NCBI RefSeq assembly: GCF_000753715.1
Contig: NZ_JPER01000002.1
Location: 62,001-126,000 of the forward strand
From: Pseudidiomarina salinarum
GTDB lineage: Bacteria; Pseudomonadota; Gammaproteobacteria; Enterobacterales; Alteromonadaceae
Length of the DNA stretch: 64,000 bases
Direction of reading: 5' to 3'
In this document: in pieces, positions 36,058 through 46,238 of the stretch
How positions within the stretch are numbered: position 1 is the first letter of the stretch
How the letters are laid out: each line of letters starts with the position of its first letter
Notes under the pieces: generated by a model
What the model was told of the DNA's origin: nothing
The model's database searches: none
What the model saw: the letters and a program-made list of their open reading frames with translations, nothing else
Translations under genes and position numbers: made by a program

Positions 36058-37059
36058 TTATTCTGAGGTCCGCGCCCGGCTGAGCAGGTTAATCGCTGCC
36101 TGCTGGGGCGTGGTTTCACCGTAGAGCACATCGTAAAGTTGCTCGCAGATAGGCATTTCAACGCCATTGCGACGTGCCAGCGTAACCACTTCACGGGTAT
36201 TGCGGTAGCCTTCAACGGCCTGGCCGATACTCTTCATGGCCTCATCCACCGACTTCCCTTTGCCAAGAGCCAGCCCAAACCGCCGGTTACGGGACTGATC
36301 GTCGGTGCAGGTTAAGATCAAATCCCCAAGCCCGGCCATACCGGTGAAGGTTTCCGGCCGCGCGCCAAGTTTTAATCCCAGCCGCGTCAGTTCCGCTAAG
36401 CCGCGGGTGATCAAAGCCGTGCGGGCATTAGCACCAAAGCCGATGCCATCCGCCATACCGGCACCGATCGCAATCACGTTCTTGACTGCGCCACCCAGCT
36501 GCACGCCGATAAAATCATCGTTGGTATAAACCCGGAAGCTGCGGTCGCAGTGCAGGAGCTCAGATAAGTCGTAGACAAATTTGTCGTTGGTGGACGACAT
36601 CGAAATCGCGGTCGGCAGGCCTTTCGCCATTTCCATAGCGAACGTCGGTCCGGATAGTACTGCCAGCACCCGATCACTGCCAAGAATCTCTTCTGCCACC
36701 TCAAACAACAGGCGGCCAGTTTCGGGCTCCAGCCCTTTAGTCGCCCAAGCCACCCGCGCATCGGCCCGCAAATGTGGCTGGATGTCTTTGAGCACCTCAG
36801 CGAAACTGCCACTTGGCACGACCACCACGATATTTACCGCGTCTTCAACGGCAGCAATCAGATCCGAGGTCAGGATCACGGCTTCAGGTAATTCAACACC
36901 AGGCAAATAACGGGAATTTTCACGGGTTTTCTGCATCGCCGTGATTTGATCTTCATCACGGCCCCACAGGCAGGTTTTGGTGCCCTTACGGGCAAAGCAA
37001 AGTGCCAGGGCGGTTCCGTAAGAACCCGCACCCAGCACTGTAACTTGCGTATTGCGCAT
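36058..37059 (-). CDS. gpsA: Glycerol-3-phosphate dehydrogenase [NAD(P)+]
   Basis: Reduces dihydroxyacetone phosphate to sn-glycerol-3-phosphate, the substrate of PlsB. The 333-aa cytosolic enzyme has the N-terminal nucleotide motif GAGSYGTA, a [15 protein letters not shown] segment and the catalytic-lysine region [12 protein letters not shown]. It lies 19 bp after secB, the usual secB-gpsA order. Confidence 0.97.
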   Translation of the reverse strand: MRNTQVTVLGAGSYGTALALCFARKGTKTCLWGRDEDQITAMQKTRENSRYLPGVELPEAVILTSDLIAAVEDAVNIVVVVPSGSFAEVLKDIQPHLRADARVAWATKGLEPETGRLLFEVAEEILGSDRVLAVLSGPTFAMEMAKGLPTAISMSSTNDKFVYDLSELLHCDRSFRVYTNDDFIGVQLGGAVKNVIAIGAGMADGIGFGANARTALITRGLAELTRLGLKLGARPETFTGMAGLGDLILTCTDDQSRNRRFGLALGKGKSVDEAMKSIGQAVEGYRNTREVVTLARRNGVEMPICEQLYDVLYGETTPQQAAINLLSRARTSE

Positions 37060-37065
37060 AGGTAG

Positions 37066-37090
37066 TTAGCGTCAGCCCTTAAGCGTCAGC
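37066..37090. repeat. Short duplication over the secB stop codon
   Basis: TTA-GCGTCAGC (37066-37076) and TTA-AGCGTCAGC (37079-37090) repeat with a 13/14-base offset. The second TTA is the secB stop (minus strand) and the first gives another stop 13 bases later in a different frame. Confidence 0.7.
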
Positions 37091-37573
37091 TTGTTCGCCT
37101 TGCTGCTGACGTTGTTGCAGGTGTTGTGCGAAGATCGCATCAAAGTTCACCGGCGCCAGGTTCAGCTGTGGGAAGGTCGAACGGCTAACCAGGCTCGCCA
37201 GGCACTCACGCGCGTAAGGGAACAAAATGTTCGGGCAGAATGCACCCAGCAGGTGCGCACGCTGGTTGTCTTCGATCGAGTCAGCGATGGTGAAGATACC
37301 GGCCTGATGAACTTCAGCTAAGAATGCTACTTCGTCACCAACTTTGTTGGTCGCAGTGATTTTCAGAACCACTTCATAAACGCCATCTTCGATGATGGTA
37401 TTTTTTACGTTCAGGTCCAGATTCAGTTCAGGCTTCCACTCTTTGCGGAAAATCGCTGGTGCGCCTGGCGCTTCAAAAGACACATCTTTAGTGTAGATGC
37501 GCTGAATTGCGAATGCTTGTTCTTGCTGTGCGTCGGTTTGAGCGGCGCCGTTCGTTTGCTGTTCGTCAGCCAT
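37079..37573 (-). CDS. secB: Protein-export chaperone SecB
   Basis: Cytosolic tetrameric chaperone that keeps preproteins unfolded and hands them to SecA. The 164-aa protein has the core [19 protein letters not shown] strand region and the C-terminal GILFPYARE-like segment ([17 protein letters not shown]). The acidic, Gln-rich N-terminus is typical. It lies between yibN and gpsA on the same strand. Confidence 0.97.
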   Translation of the reverse strand: MADEQQTNGAAQTDAQQEQAFAIQRIYTKDVSFEAPGAPAIFRKEWKPELNLDLNVKNTIIEDGVYEVVLKITATNKVGDEVAFLAEVHQAGIFTIADSIEDNQRAHLLGAFCPNILFPYARECLASLVSRSTFPQLNLAPVNFDAIFAQHLQQRQQQGEQADA

Positions 37574-37605
37574 GATAGTTACTTCCTATAAGATTGAGTT
37601 CTGAA

Positions 37606-38034
37606 TTATTTTTTAACGAGTGGAAAACTGGCGCTCTGCCAGGCAGCGATACCACCCTGCAACAACGCGACCTGCTCATAACCTGCTTTATTTAGCTGTG
37701 TCGCAGGCCCTTTCGCGGTCATTCCGGTAGCGCATACCACAACGATGGGGGCAGATTTGTATTTCTCAAGCGCGCCGAAGTCATTTTTCCGGATCCGCTC
37801 AGCCGGAATATTCAGTGAACCCTGGATATGGCCTTTGCGAAACTCGTCAACAGAACGAATATCGACAAACACGCCATTATTACGATCAACCAGCAAAGTC
37901 GCCTGCTGCGGTGGCAGCGCCTTCACTTTAGAGGTTGCCGCCTGCGCATAAGTGACAATTAAGGCGATTAACAATACAACCCAAAGAATACTCATCAGGT
38001 AATGGTCGCCAGCGAATGCGAGGATCTGCTCCAT
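37606..38034 (-). CDS. yibN: Membrane-anchored rhodanese YibN
   Basis: A 142-aa protein with one N-terminal membrane helix (~13-32) and a rhodanese domain with active-site Cys101 in VVVCATGMTAKG. Probable sulfur or redox role at the membrane; recent work in E. coli links YibN to membrane protein insertion. I chose ATG 38034, which matches the known length and first residues; the longer frame would add a second hydrophobic stretch without support. Followed by secB and gpsA; divergent from gpmI. Confidence 0.92.
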   Translation of the reverse strand: MEQILAFAGDHYLMSILWVVLLIALIVTYAQAATSKVKALPPQQATLLVDRNNGVFVDIRSVDEFRKGHIQGSLNIPAERIRKNDFGALEKYKSAPIVVVCATGMTAKGPATQLNKAGYEQVALLQGGIAAWQSASFPLVKK

Positions 38035-38191
38035 AGTACGAATAGCTCCAACTGAAAAAATCAAGCACCAGAGTATACCTGCTGAAATGGCAGATACCAG
38101 CAAAATTTGGGGCCATTTTGCCGCTACAACGGATGCGCCGAATGCAAAAATCGCATAAACTGAAAGCACTAACAGATGGATTGAGGATGCT

Positions 38192-39727
38192 ATGGCTAAG
38201 CAAAACGCCCCACTTGCACTACTTATTCTGGATGGCTGGGGTCATCGTGAAGACGCAGCAGACAATGCCATTGCTGCCGCCGATACCCCAAACATGGATA
38301 AACTCTGGGCGAACTGCCCCCGCACCCTGGTTGATGGCTCGGGCAAAGCGGTGGGTTTACCGGCCGGGCAGATGGGTAATTCGGAAGTGGGCCATGTGAA
38401 TTTGGGTGCCGGCCGGGTGGTCTATCAGGATTTCACCCGCATCAGCAAAGCCATCGCCGATGGCGACTTTTTCGAAAATCCTGCCTTCACCGAAGCGGTG
38501 GATAAAGCCGTGGCCAACGACAAAGCCGTGCATATCATGGGCCTGCTGTCGCCGGGTGGTGTGCACAGCCATGAAGATCATATGAAGGCTATGGTCAAGC
38601 TGGCGGCTTACCGCAATGCGAAACGTATTTACGTGCACGCCTTTTTAGATGGCCGCGATACGCCACCACGCTCAGCCAAAGAATCCATCGAGCGCTTTGA
38701 ACAGCTGTTCAGTAAACTCGGCGTTGGCCGTTTTGCGTCTGTCTCGGGCCGTTATTTTGCGATGGACCGCGACAACCGCTGGGATCGTGTGAAGCAGGTG
38801 TGGGAGGTGATGGTGGCAGGCAAAGGCCAGCGCCATACCCGCAGCGCCGGTGAAGCCCTGATATCCGCTTACGAACTCAATGAAGATGACGAGTTTGTTA
38901 AACCAACACTAATTGGTGAAACCGTCAAAGTCGACGACGGCGACACCCTGGTGTTTATGAACTTCCGGGCCGACCGGGCGCGCCAGCTAAGCCATGCTTT
39001 TGCCGATAAAGACTTTGCTGAATTCGATCGTGGCCACCGCCCGGCGCTGAACGCCTTCGTAACGCTTACTGAATATGAAAGCGGACTGGACGCCGAAGTA
39101 GCCTTCCCTACTACCGAACTGAAAAACGTGCTGGGTGACTGGTTGGCGCAGCACGATTACACTCAGTTGCGTATTTCGGAAACCGAAAAATACGCGCATG
39201 TGACCTTCTTCTTCAGCGGTGGTCGTGAGGAAAAATTCAAGGGCGAAGATCGGCTGCTGATCAAGTCACCGAATGTGGCCACCTACGACCAGCAACCCGA
39301 GATGAGCTCGGAAGAGCTGACCGACAAGCTGGTGGAATCGATCAAAGCCGGCAAGCACGATGTCATCATCTGCAATTACCCCAACGGCGACATGGTTGGC
39401 CATACCGGCAACTTCGATGCCGCCGTAAAAGCCTGTGAAGCCGTTGACCGTTGTGTCGGCCGCGTGGTTGAGGCACTGCGTGAAGTCGGTGGCGAATGCC
39501 TGATCACCGCCGATCATGGCAATGCCGAGCAAATGCAGGACCACACCACCGGGCAATCACACACCGCGCATACCAGTGAGCTGGTGCCCTTTATCTATGT
39601 CGGCCGTAATGCCACTGCCCGTGATGGCGGCAAGCTATCCGATGTGGCACCGACGATGTTGCATTTGCTGGGTCTGGATCAGCCCGAAGAAATGACTGGT
39701 TCGCCCATTGTGAAGCTGGATACGTGA
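38192..39727 (+). CDS. gpmI: 2,3-bisphosphoglycerate-independent phosphoglycerate mutase
   Basis: Interconverts 3- and 2-phosphoglycerate using manganese and a phosphoserine intermediate. The 511-aa cytosolic enzyme has the metal motif LDGWGHRED (~14-22), catalytic Ser64 in MGNSEVGH, a DGRDTPPRS segment and the C-terminal metal motif [14 protein letters not shown] ribosome site. First of an operon with envC and yibQ, joined by TGATG overlaps. Confidence 0.97.
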   Translation: MAKQNAPLALLILDGWGHREDAADNAIAAADTPNMDKLWANCPRTLVDGSGKAVGLPAGQMGNSEVGHVNLGAGRVVYQDFTRISKAIADGDFFENPAFTEAVDKAVANDKAVHIMGLLSPGGVHSHEDHMKAMVKLAAYRNAKRIYVHAFLDGRDTPPRSAKESIERFEQLFSKLGVGRFASVSGRYFAMDRDNRWDRVKQVWEVMVAGKGQRHTRSAGEALISAYELNEDDEFVKPTLIGETVKVDDGDTLVFMNFRADRARQLSHAFADKDFAEFDRGHRPALNAFVTLTEYESGLDAEVAFPTTELKNVLGDWLAQHDYTQLRISETEKYAHVTFFFSGGREEKFKGEDRLLIKSPNVATYDQQPEMSSEELTDKLVESIKAGKHDVIICNYPNGDMVGHTGNFDAAVKACEAVDRCVGRVVEALREVGGECLITADHGNAEQMQDHTTGQSHTAHTSELVPFIYVGRNATARDGGKLSDVAPTMLHLLGLDQPEEMTGSPIVKLDT

Positions 39728-40851
39728 TGGCGCGATGGCTGTTGCTGGTGCTGTTATGGTCGCTCAGTGCCAACGCCATGCAGCAGTCGGCTGACCAGGC
39801 AGAAACCGAAGCGCGGCTTGAGGCGATCGCGGCGGAGTTACAACGCCGCCAGGCGGCTATCGAGCAGCGCGCTGAAAAGCTCAGCCTGACCGAGCAAGAG
39901 CTGCGTCTGCTGGAACTGCAAATCAGTACGGTCACCAACGAACTCAACACCACCCGCAATGCGCTGCGCGAAACCCAGGCCCGGATCAGCGAGCTGCAGC
40001 AACAGCAACAAGAGCTTGAGCAACGTCAGCAGCAACAACTGCAGCTGCTGGCCCGCCAACTGGACATGGCCTATCGCATGGGCAAGCACGACTTTATTAA
40101 GCTGGTGCTTAACCAGGAAGACCCGGCCCGCTTTGAGCGCCTGCTGGGCTACTATGGCTACCTCAACCGCGCTCGCCTGGCCGAAGTCGAAGAACTTAAA
40201 ACCATACAGAGCGAACTGGCTCAGGTTACCGCTGATCTTGAAAGCCAGCGCCAGACTCTGGCCGAGCAGCAACAGGAACAACGGGTACAGCAAGGTGTGG
40301 TGCAGGAACAGCAACGCGAGCAGCAACAATTAATCACCCGTCTGCAGCGCGAACAAACAGCCGACAAGCAACGCATTAACCAGCTTAGAGAGGACCAGGA
40401 GGCGTTGGAACGCGTACTTGAGGCCATTATCGCAGCCTTACGGGACGAACCGCGCCTTGATGGCCTGCAAGCCTTGAAAGGGCAGTTGAGCTGGCCGGCT
40501 AAGGGCCGGGTACAGCAGGTATTTGGTAAGCCGCGTAGTGGTGGCGTGACCTGGAAAGGCATAACCATTGAAGCTGCCGCCGGAACCCCGGTGACCGCCA
40601 TCGCCGACGGCCGGGTACTGTTCGCCAACTGGCTGCGTGGATTTGGCCTGGTGCTGGTTCTGGATCATGGCAACGGCTATATGAGTTTATATGGCCATAA
40701 CCAGACCATTATTCCGTCAGTAGGGGAAACTGTGCGGCGGAATGAAACCGTCGCGCTGGTTGGTCAGAGTGGTGGCCGTTCGGAGCCGGGTCTTTATCTG
40801 GAAATCCGGGCTAAGGGCGAAGCCGTCAATCCAACCCAGTGGTTCCGCTGA
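39727..40851 (+). CDS. envC: Murein hydrolase activator EnvC
   Basis: Periplasmic protein recruited by FtsEX that switches on the amidases AmiA/AmiB during cell separation. The 374-aa protein has a signal peptide (~1-18), a long Gln/Glu-rich coiled coil (~20-240) and a C-terminal LytM domain. The LytM zinc ligands are missing: WKGITI replaces HxGxD and LYLEIR replaces HxH, as expected for an activator and not an enzyme. ATG 39727 overlaps the gpmI stop; its partners ftsE and ftsX are 3 kb away. Confidence 0.95.
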   Translation: MARWLLLVLLWSLSANAMQQSADQAETEARLEAIAAELQRRQAAIEQRAEKLSLTEQELRLLELQISTVTNELNTTRNALRETQARISELQQQQQELEQRQQQQLQLLARQLDMAYRMGKHDFIKLVLNQEDPARFERLLGYYGYLNRARLAEVEELKTIQSELAQVTADLESQRQTLAEQQQEQRVQQGVVQEQQREQQQLITRLQREQTADKQRINQLREDQEALERVLEAIIAALRDEPRLDGLQALKGQLSWPAKGRVQQVFGKPRSGGVTWKGITIEAAAGTPVTAIADGRVLFANWLRGFGLVLVLDHGNGYMSLYGHNQTIIPSVGETVRRNETVALVGQSGGRSEPGLYLEIRAKGEAVNPTQWFR

Positions 40852-41654
40852 TGCTTAACCGTTTCTGTTTCGTCGCGATACTGCTGGCTTCCTACAGCGC
40901 CAGCGCCGAGCCGGTGAGCGCCGTGACACCTCTGCGACCAGTGCAGATTGCCGTGGTTATAGATGATTTGGGAAACAGCGCCAGCCACCAGCGCTTCACC
41001 GAGCTGCCCGGCGCCCTGACCCTCGCATTTTTGCCCCATACCCCTCATGCCGCCCGATTGGCAGCGCAGGCTCACGCGCATGGCAAAGAAGTCATGGTGC
41101 ATATGCCCATGCAGCCTGCTGGCGGCCAAGCAGCTGGCCCCGGCATGCTCAGTACGCTGCACAATGAAGCCGAACTCAATGCTGAGCTGGATAAGGCGCT
41201 GGCGACCCTGCCCGGCGCCCGGGGGCTTAACAATCACATGGGCAGTCTGCTAACTGCCAGCAGTGAGCCTATGCGCTGGCTGATGCAGGCGCTGGCGAAC
41301 CGGAACTTATATTTTCTGGATAGCCGGACCAGCGCCGCCACCCGCGCCGAACAGATGGCTGATGAAATTGGTCTGCCCGTGGCCCGCCGGCATGTGTTTC
41401 TTGACCACAACCCACAAACCGAAGCCATCGCCCGTGAGTGGGCGCAACTGCTTAAGCTGGCACGAAAAAACGGCTTTGCCATTGCCATTGCCCACCCACA
41501 CCAGAGCACCTACAGCTTCTTGCAGGCACAGCTGCCGCAACTGGAGCAACAAGGCATTTCACTGGTATTTGTTTCCAGCCTGACACAAAAAAGCCCGCTG
41601 GTTAGCGGGCCTTCTGACAATCTGAAAAAATTACTGAAACCATCTACGCCATAG
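40851..41654 (+). CDS. yibQ: Divergent polysaccharide deacetylase family protein YibQ
   Basis: A 267-aa exported protein with a signal peptide (~1-20) and a divergent deacetylase fold: VVIDDLGNS near the start, [14 protein letters not shown] and a late AIAHPH. Function unknown, but it regularly sits after envC. ATG 40851 overlaps the envC stop (TGATG). Its 3' end overlaps rpoH by 11 bases and contains the hairpin that should terminate rpoH. Confidence 0.9.
   Translation: MLNRFCFVAILLASYSASAEPVSAVTPLRPVQIAVVIDDLGNSASHQRFTELPGALTLAFLPHTPHAARLAAQAHAHGKEVMVHMPMQPAGGQAAGPGMLSTLHNEAELNAELDKALATLPGARGLNNHMGSLLTASSEPMRWLMQALANRNLYFLDSRTSAATRAEQMADEIGLPVARRHVFLDHNPQTEAIAREWAQLLKLARKNGFAIAIAHPHQSTYSFLQAQLPQLEQQGISLVFVSSLTQKSPLVSGPSDNLKKLLKPSTP
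41587..41610 (-). terminator. rpoH terminator located inside yibQ
   Basis: On the minus strand a perfect 7-bp GC stem (GCCCGCT/AGCGGGC, 4-base loop) is followed by six T. It lies 34-57 bases past the rpoH stop, within the last codons of the convergent yibQ. Confidence 0.88.
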
Positions 41655-42510
41655 CGTTGCGAAGTTTCTTCATGGCGTTCTGTTCAAGCTGACGTACGCG
41701 TTCAGCAGAAACCTGATATTTATTGGCTAACTCCTGCAGCGTGGTCTTGTTGTTCTCATCCAGCCAGCGGGCACGGACGATATCCTGGCTGCGCTCATCC
41801 AGCGTCTTAATGGCGGACAACAAGCGCTTAGAAGTCTGCGCTTCCCACTGCTCGTTTTCAACTTCTTCAGCCAGATCAGAGCGCTTGTCTTCCAGATACT
41901 GAGCTGGTGAATACGCAGTGCCTTCACGTGAGTCATCGTCATCAGAGCTCAGTTCAAACGCCTGATCATAAGCGCTCATGCGCGCTTCCATTTCCATCAC
42001 TTCATTGGTACTTACACCCAGGGTTTCAGCAACGGTGCTGACTTCGTCCTGAGTAAACCAGCCTAAGCGTTTTTTCATCTTACGCAGGTTAAAGAATAAT
42101 TTACGCTGTGCTTTAGTGGTCGCAATTTTCACCATGCGCCAGTTCTTCAGCACATACTCGTGAATCTCTGCTTTGATCCAATGTACCGCGAAGGAAACCA
42201 GGCGTACGCCGACTTTAGGGTCGAAGCGGCGGACCGCTTTCATCAGACCGATATTACCTTCCTGAATCAAATCAGCCTGCGGCAGGCCGTAACCGGAATA
42301 GCCGCGGGCAACGTGCACGACGAAACGCAGGTGCGACATGATCAGCTGCCGTGCAGCTGCTAAATCGTCCTGCTCTACTAAGCGCTCTGCCAGACCACGC
42401 TCTTCATCGGCACTCAACATAGGAATGCGATTGACCGACTGAATGTAAGCTTCCAGGCTGCCGCTACTCTGCGGTACTGCTAACGCCAAATTTGTCATTT
42501 CAGTGCTCAT
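41644..42510 (-). CDS. rpoH: RNA polymerase sigma factor RpoH (sigma-32)
   Basis: Heat-shock sigma factor directing transcription of chaperone and protease genes. The 288-aa protein contains the region 2 core ([20 protein letters not shown]), the RpoH-specific box QRKLFFNLR (135-143) and region 4.2 ([17 protein letters not shown]). I chose ATG 42510, which aligns with E. coli RpoH; the longer frame is unsupported. It lies downstream of ftsX with its own promoter. Confidence 0.97.
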   Translation of the reverse strand: MSTEMTNLALAVPQSSGSLEAYIQSVNRIPMLSADEERGLAERLVEQDDLAAARQLIMSHLRFVVHVARGYSGYGLPQADLIQEGNIGLMKAVRRFDPKVGVRLVSFAVHWIKAEIHEYVLKNWRMVKIATTKAQRKLFFNLRKMKKRLGWFTQDEVSTVAETLGVSTNEVMEMEARMSAYDQAFELSSDDDDSREGTAYSPAQYLEDKRSDLAEEVENEQWEAQTSKRLLSAIKTLDERSQDIVRARWLDENNKTTLQELANKYQVSAERVRQLEQNAMKKLRNAMA

Positions 42511-42537
42511 CCAACAACATCCTCTTTTTACTGCTGC

Positions 42538-42553
42538 GTGGCTGCATCGCCAC
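42538..42553 (-). promoter_or_regulatory. Hairpin in the rpoH 5' leader
   Basis: A 5-bp stem (GTGGC/GCCAC, 6-base loop) lies about 28 bases before the rpoH start, just ahead of the GAGGA ribosome site. It could take part in temperature-dependent folding like that known for E. coli rpoH mRNA, but here this is only a guess. Confidence 0.3.
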
Positions 42554-42591
42554 ACATACATCAGACCTCTGTGGGCCTGCGAAGTTCTATC

Positions 42592-42619
42592 ATTCTAGCA
42601 AATCTGACGCAGGTGACAA
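42592..42619 (-). promoter_or_regulatory. rpoH sigma-70 promoter
   Basis: On the minus strand TTGTCA (42614-42619), a 16-base spacer and TAGAAT (42592-42597). It would give an rpoH leader of about 75 bases. Confidence 0.65.
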
Positions 42620-42662
42620 TGATCGATCCTATAGATCCTGCTTCAGATCATATGGGGCTGAT

Positions 42663-43643
42663 TTATTGTGGTTCAATAGTCGCGACGTGTTTTCTTACCG
42701 CAATATAAGAACCCAGCAATCCCAAACCCACCGCAATCAGCCAGAGTACCAGCATTTCCTGCAAATTCAGGCCAGTGAGGCTGAACTGGCTTTCGTACAA
42801 TTCGCTAATCGCCCGCACCGCATCGTCGATCCACCAGATCAACAGCGCCGTGGCCAGCCAGGCAATGATGCCCCCGACGATGCCGTACCAGACGCCGGTA
42901 TACATAAAGGGTCGCTGAATATAAGCATCAGTAGCGCCAACCAGCTTCATCACCATGATCTCATCACGCTTGCTGTTAATGTTCAGGCGGATGGTATTGC
43001 CGACAATCAGCACCACCGCGATACAAAGCAACAAAGCCAGCGCCAGAAAGCCATCACGAACCAGATTCAGCAGGGCCTCCAGCCGTTGCAGCCAGGCTAA
43101 GTCCAGCCGGGCTTCTTCAACTTCACGCTCGCCTTTCAGACTACGCAACAGTGTTTCAGCCGCGGACGGCGTGCGTTTATCCGCAGCCGGTGTAATCAAC
43201 AGTACATCCGGCAAGGGGTTTTCACTGAGCGCGTCGAGCGCGCTGCCAAAACCTGAACCTTCGCGAAACTCTGCCAGTGCTTCATTTTTATCAATCCATT
43301 TCACCGACTCGATATCCGGTGACAGGTTCAGCCGCTTGGTGAAAGTAGCGACTTCCTGCTGGCTTAAATTCTTACGCAAAAATACCGTGATCTCTGCTGC
43401 TTCCTGCCAGTCCGAGCCTATGGCGTCGGTATTTTTCACCACCACATAGAGCGTTGCCGGCAACGTCAGGCTCAGACCCAGCACCGCCATCGTCATCAGA
43501 CTGGCCAGCGGATAACGGACTAATTCACCCAGACTTGCCACGGCCTGCTGGGCATTATGCACCCAGAACATGACAAAACGACGAAAGCCGGAAATTTTTA
43601 CCTGCTGAGCGCCCTGGCTGCGTGAACGGAACAGTATACTCAT
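42663..43643 (-). CDS. ftsX: Cell division protein FtsX
   Basis: Membrane half of the FtsEX complex, which passes ATP-driven shape changes to EnvC in the periplasm. The 326-aa protein has four membrane helices: one near 45-70, then three in the C-terminal half. A periplasmic loop (~75-190) lies between the first and second. It starts 2 bases after the ftsE stop, with AGGAG inside the ftsE end. Confidence 0.96.
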   Translation of the reverse strand: MSILFRSRSQGAQQVKISGFRRFVMFWVHNAQQAVASLGELVRYPLASLMTMAVLGLSLTLPATLYVVVKNTDAIGSDWQEAAEITVFLRKNLSQQEVATFTKRLNLSPDIESVKWIDKNEALAEFREGSGFGSALDALSENPLPDVLLITPAADKRTPSAAETLLRSLKGEREVEEARLDLAWLQRLEALLNLVRDGFLALALLLCIAVVLIVGNTIRLNINSKRDEIMVMKLVGATDAYIQRPFMYTGVWYGIVGGIIAWLATALLIWWIDDAVRAISELYESQFSLTGLNLQEMLVLWLIAVGLGLLGSYIAVRKHVATIEPQ

Positions 43644-43645
43644 GC

Positions 43646-44317
43646 TCAGTTCTCCTGCAGGCCGTCGTTAATCATGCGACCTTCTTTCAGGCTCAGGGTG
43701 CGATAGCGCAACCGGGCAATCAGGCCCAGATCGTGAGTCGCAATTAACACCGATACGCCAACCCGGTTAAAATCTTCGAACAGCTTAATGATTTCGGTGG
43801 ATAGCTTAGGATCCAGGTTACCGGTCGGCTCGTCGGCCAACAACAGGGGCGGCTTGTTCACCACCGCCCGGGCAATGCCGACACGCTGCTGTTCACCGCC
43901 AGAGAGCATCATCGGGTAATAGCGCAATTTATCGCCAAGCCCAACTTTCTCGAGCGATGCCTGCACCCGCTTACGTGCCTCCTGCATGCTGTAACCTTCA
44001 ATCAACAGCGGCAGCGCGACGTTATCGAGCACAGTTTTGTCCATCAGCAGCCGGTGATCCTGAAAAATCATGCCAATATCGCGGCGCACATAAGGGATCT
44101 GCCGCGAGTTGATACGTTTTAAGTCATGGCCGTTAATCAGCACCCGGCCGGCGGTAGGCCGTTCCATCATGCTGATGAGTTTGAGCAGGGTACTCTTGCC
44201 GGCACCGGAATGGCCGGTCAGAAACGCCATTTCGCCGGGCTCCAGATGAAAGCTCACCTGATTCAGCGCGGTAAAGCCACCGGCGTAGGTCTTACTAACC
44301 TGCTCAAACTTGATCAT
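43646..44317 (-). CDS. ftsE: Cell division ATP-binding protein FtsE
   Basis: ABC-type ATPase of the FtsEX complex. The 223-aa protein has Walker [10 protein letters not shown] (~35-43), the signature LSGGEQQR and Walker [12 protein letters not shown], ending with the switch histidine in IATHD. Its start overlaps the ftsY stop by 4 bases (ATGA), so ftsY-ftsE-ftsX are translationally coupled. Confidence 0.97.
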   Translation of the reverse strand: MIKFEQVSKTYAGGFTALNQVSFHLEPGEMAFLTGHSGAGKSTLLKLISMMERPTAGRVLINGHDLKRINSRQIPYVRRDIGMIFQDHRLLMDKTVLDNVALPLLIEGYSMQEARKRVQASLEKVGLGDKLRYYPMMLSGGEQQRVGIARAVVNKPPLLLADEPTGNLDPKLSTEIIKLFEDFNRVGVSVLIATHDLGLIARLRYRTLSLKEGRMINDGLQEN

Positions 44318-45519
44318 TCTTGCTCCGTTTTCGCGATCTCACGCTGAAATAAGGCGCTGACGAACTCATCAGCTTTAAAGGGCCGCAGGTCATCAATACC
44401 CTCACCCACACCGATATACCGGATCGGGATATTAAACTGGTCGGCAATGGCAAATATCACGCCGCCTTTAGCGGTACCATCGAGTTTGGTCAGGGTTATG
44501 CCCGTAACACCAACCGCTTCAGTAAAGAGCCTGGCCTGGCTGATGGCATTTTGGCCGGTACCGGCATCCAGCGTCAGCATAACCTCATGAGGGGCATCGG
44601 CGTCCAGTTTTTTCATCACCCGCACCACTTTTTTAAGCTCATCCATCAGGTGCGCTTTATTCTGCAGACGACCGGCAGTATCGGCAATGAGTACATCGAC
44701 ACCGCGGGCTTTGGCGGCCTCCACCGCATCATAAATGACCGAGGCGCTGTCGGCACCAGTATGCTGCGCGACCACCGGAATGGCGTTGCGCTCGCCCCAT
44801 ACCTGCAACTGCTCTACCGCGGCAGCGCGGAAAGTATCGCCGGCCGCCAGCATCACCGATTTACCCTCGCGCTTAAACTGCTGGGCCAGCTTACCAATGG
44901 TAGTGGTTTTGCCGACGCCGTTAACGCCGACCATCAGAATTACGAAGGGGCCGGCTTTGGTATCCAGTTTCAGCGGCTGCTCGACTGGCTTGAGGATTTC
45001 CGTCATGTTCTGTTGCAGCAGCTCATACAAGGCGCTGGCATCCTGCAGCTGGCGGCGATCCGCCTGCTCGGTGAGGCGCTCGACGATACGCATGGTCGTG
45101 GGCACGCCGATATCCGCAGTCAGTAACTGGGTTTCGAGTTCTTCAAAGAGGTCATCGTCAATTTTCTTATCTTTAAAAACGCCCCAGAGGCCATCGCCGA
45201 TGGCACTTGAGGTTTTGCGCAGTCCGGCGGTCAGGCGTTGCCACAGGCCCGTTTTTTTCGCTGGCTGGGGTTCTGGCTCTGGCTCTGGTTCTGGTTCTGG
45301 TTTGGCTTCGGCGGCCGATTCGGCAGTAACCTGCGCACAAATCTCGGCAGCATCAGGAGCGACCTGTTCAGCTACTGACTGCTCTTCTGGCTGAAGTTCT
45401 TGCGGCTGAGGCTCTTCCTGCTGCGCCTCGTCTTGTTGGGGCGCTTCGCTCTCAGGCGATTGTTCGGGTGCGTCTTTTTTGGATTTACGAAATAACGAAA
45501 ACAGCGATCCTTTGGCCAT
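44314..45519 (-). CDS. ftsY: Signal recognition particle receptor FtsY
   Basis: SRP receptor GTPase that docks ribosomes making membrane proteins onto the translocon. The 401-aa protein has a basic start, an acidic Gln/Glu/Pro-rich A domain (~15-90) ending in a Pro-Glu repeat, then the NG domain. G motifs are GVNGVGKTTTIGKLA, DTAGRLQNK and TKLDGTAKGG. First gene of ftsY-ftsE-ftsX, divergent from rsmD. Confidence 0.97.
   Translation of the reverse strand: MAKGSLFSLFRKSKKDAPEQSPESEAPQQDEAQQEEPQPQELQPEEQSVAEQVAPDAAEICAQVTAESAAEAKPEPEPEPEPEPQPAKKTGLWQRLTAGLRKTSSAIGDGLWGVFKDKKIDDDLFEELETQLLTADIGVPTTMRIVERLTEQADRRQLQDASALYELLQQNMTEILKPVEQPLKLDTKAGPFVILMVGVNGVGKTTTIGKLAQQFKREGKSVMLAAGDTFRAAAVEQLQVWGERNAIPVVAQHTGADSASVIYDAVEAAKARGVDVLIADTAGRLQNKAHLMDELKKVVRVMKKLDADAPHEVMLTLDAGTGQNAISQARLFTEAVGVTGITLTKLDGTAKGGVIFAIADQFNIPIRYIGVGEGIDDLRPFKADEFVSALFQREIAKTEQE
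45269..45298 (-). repeat. Hexanucleotide repeat in ftsY
   Basis: Five 6-bp units (GGTTCT/GGCTCT on the plus strand) encode the Pro-Glu repeat of the FtsY A domain. Unit gain or loss would keep the frame. Confidence 0.8.
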
Positions 45520-45607
45520 GCCCAGTTTACCTTTGGAAGTTCATTACTACAGGGTTTACACTATGCCGGTAGTTTAACACGCGACTAAACAGAAGGCTTA
45601 CTTTAGC

Positions 45608-46213
45608 ATGCCGCGAAGCCCAGACAAGAACAAAAAGGCCAGTGCCGAAGGCAGCGGCGAATTGCGTATTATCGGCGGTTCGCTGCGCGGGCGGAAACTC
45701 AGTATCGCTGCGGTCCCCGGCTTGCGCCCCACCACCGACCGGGTGCGCGAAACCCTGTTTAACTGGCTGCAGTTTGAGCTGGCCGATCAGCGTTGCCTGG
45801 ATTTATTCGCCGGCAGCGGCGCACTGGGCTTTGAAGCGCTGTCGCGCGGCGCCGCACAAGTGATCCTGCTGGAAAAAGACAGCCAGGCGGCACGATTACT
45901 GGCCCAGCATGCCGAGCGCTTATCCGCTGCTTGCCAGGGCACCGCGCTGGTGCAATCGGGCGATGCGCTGAATTTTTTACAACAGCAACCAGCCGCTCCC
46001 TTTGACGTGGTATTTGTGGACCCGCCGTTTCGCATGGACCTAGCGGATAGCGCCTGCGAGTTATTGCAGCGGAATGGCTGGCTGCGCCCGGGCAGCTGGG
46101 TATACCTGGAAACCGAGCGCGACTGGCATCCGAACTGGCCCTCGAACTGGCGCCTGCATCGCGAAAAAGAAGCCGGCCAGGTGGCCTTCCGGCTGCTGCA
46201 GGTAAATGATTAG
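45608..46213 (+). CDS. rsmD: 16S rRNA (guanine(966)-N(2))-methyltransferase
   Basis: Methylates G966 of 16S rRNA in the small subunit using S-adenosylmethionine. The 201-aa Rossmann methyltransferase has the binding motif DLFAGSGALGFEALSRGA (~65-82) and the catalytic VDPPF motif. The N-terminal RIIGGSLRGRKL is typical. Divergent from ftsY as in E. coli. Confidence 0.96.
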   Translation: MPRSPDKNKKASAEGSGELRIIGGSLRGRKLSIAAVPGLRPTTDRVRETLFNWLQFELADQRCLDLFAGSGALGFEALSRGAAQVILLEKDSQAARLLAQHAERLSAACQGTALVQSGDALNFLQQQPAAPFDVVFVDPPFRMDLADSACELLQRNGWLRPGSWVYLETERDWHPNWPSNWRLHREKEAGQVAFRLLQVND

Positions 46214-46238
46214 AACAACAACTTAAGGTAGACAACGA

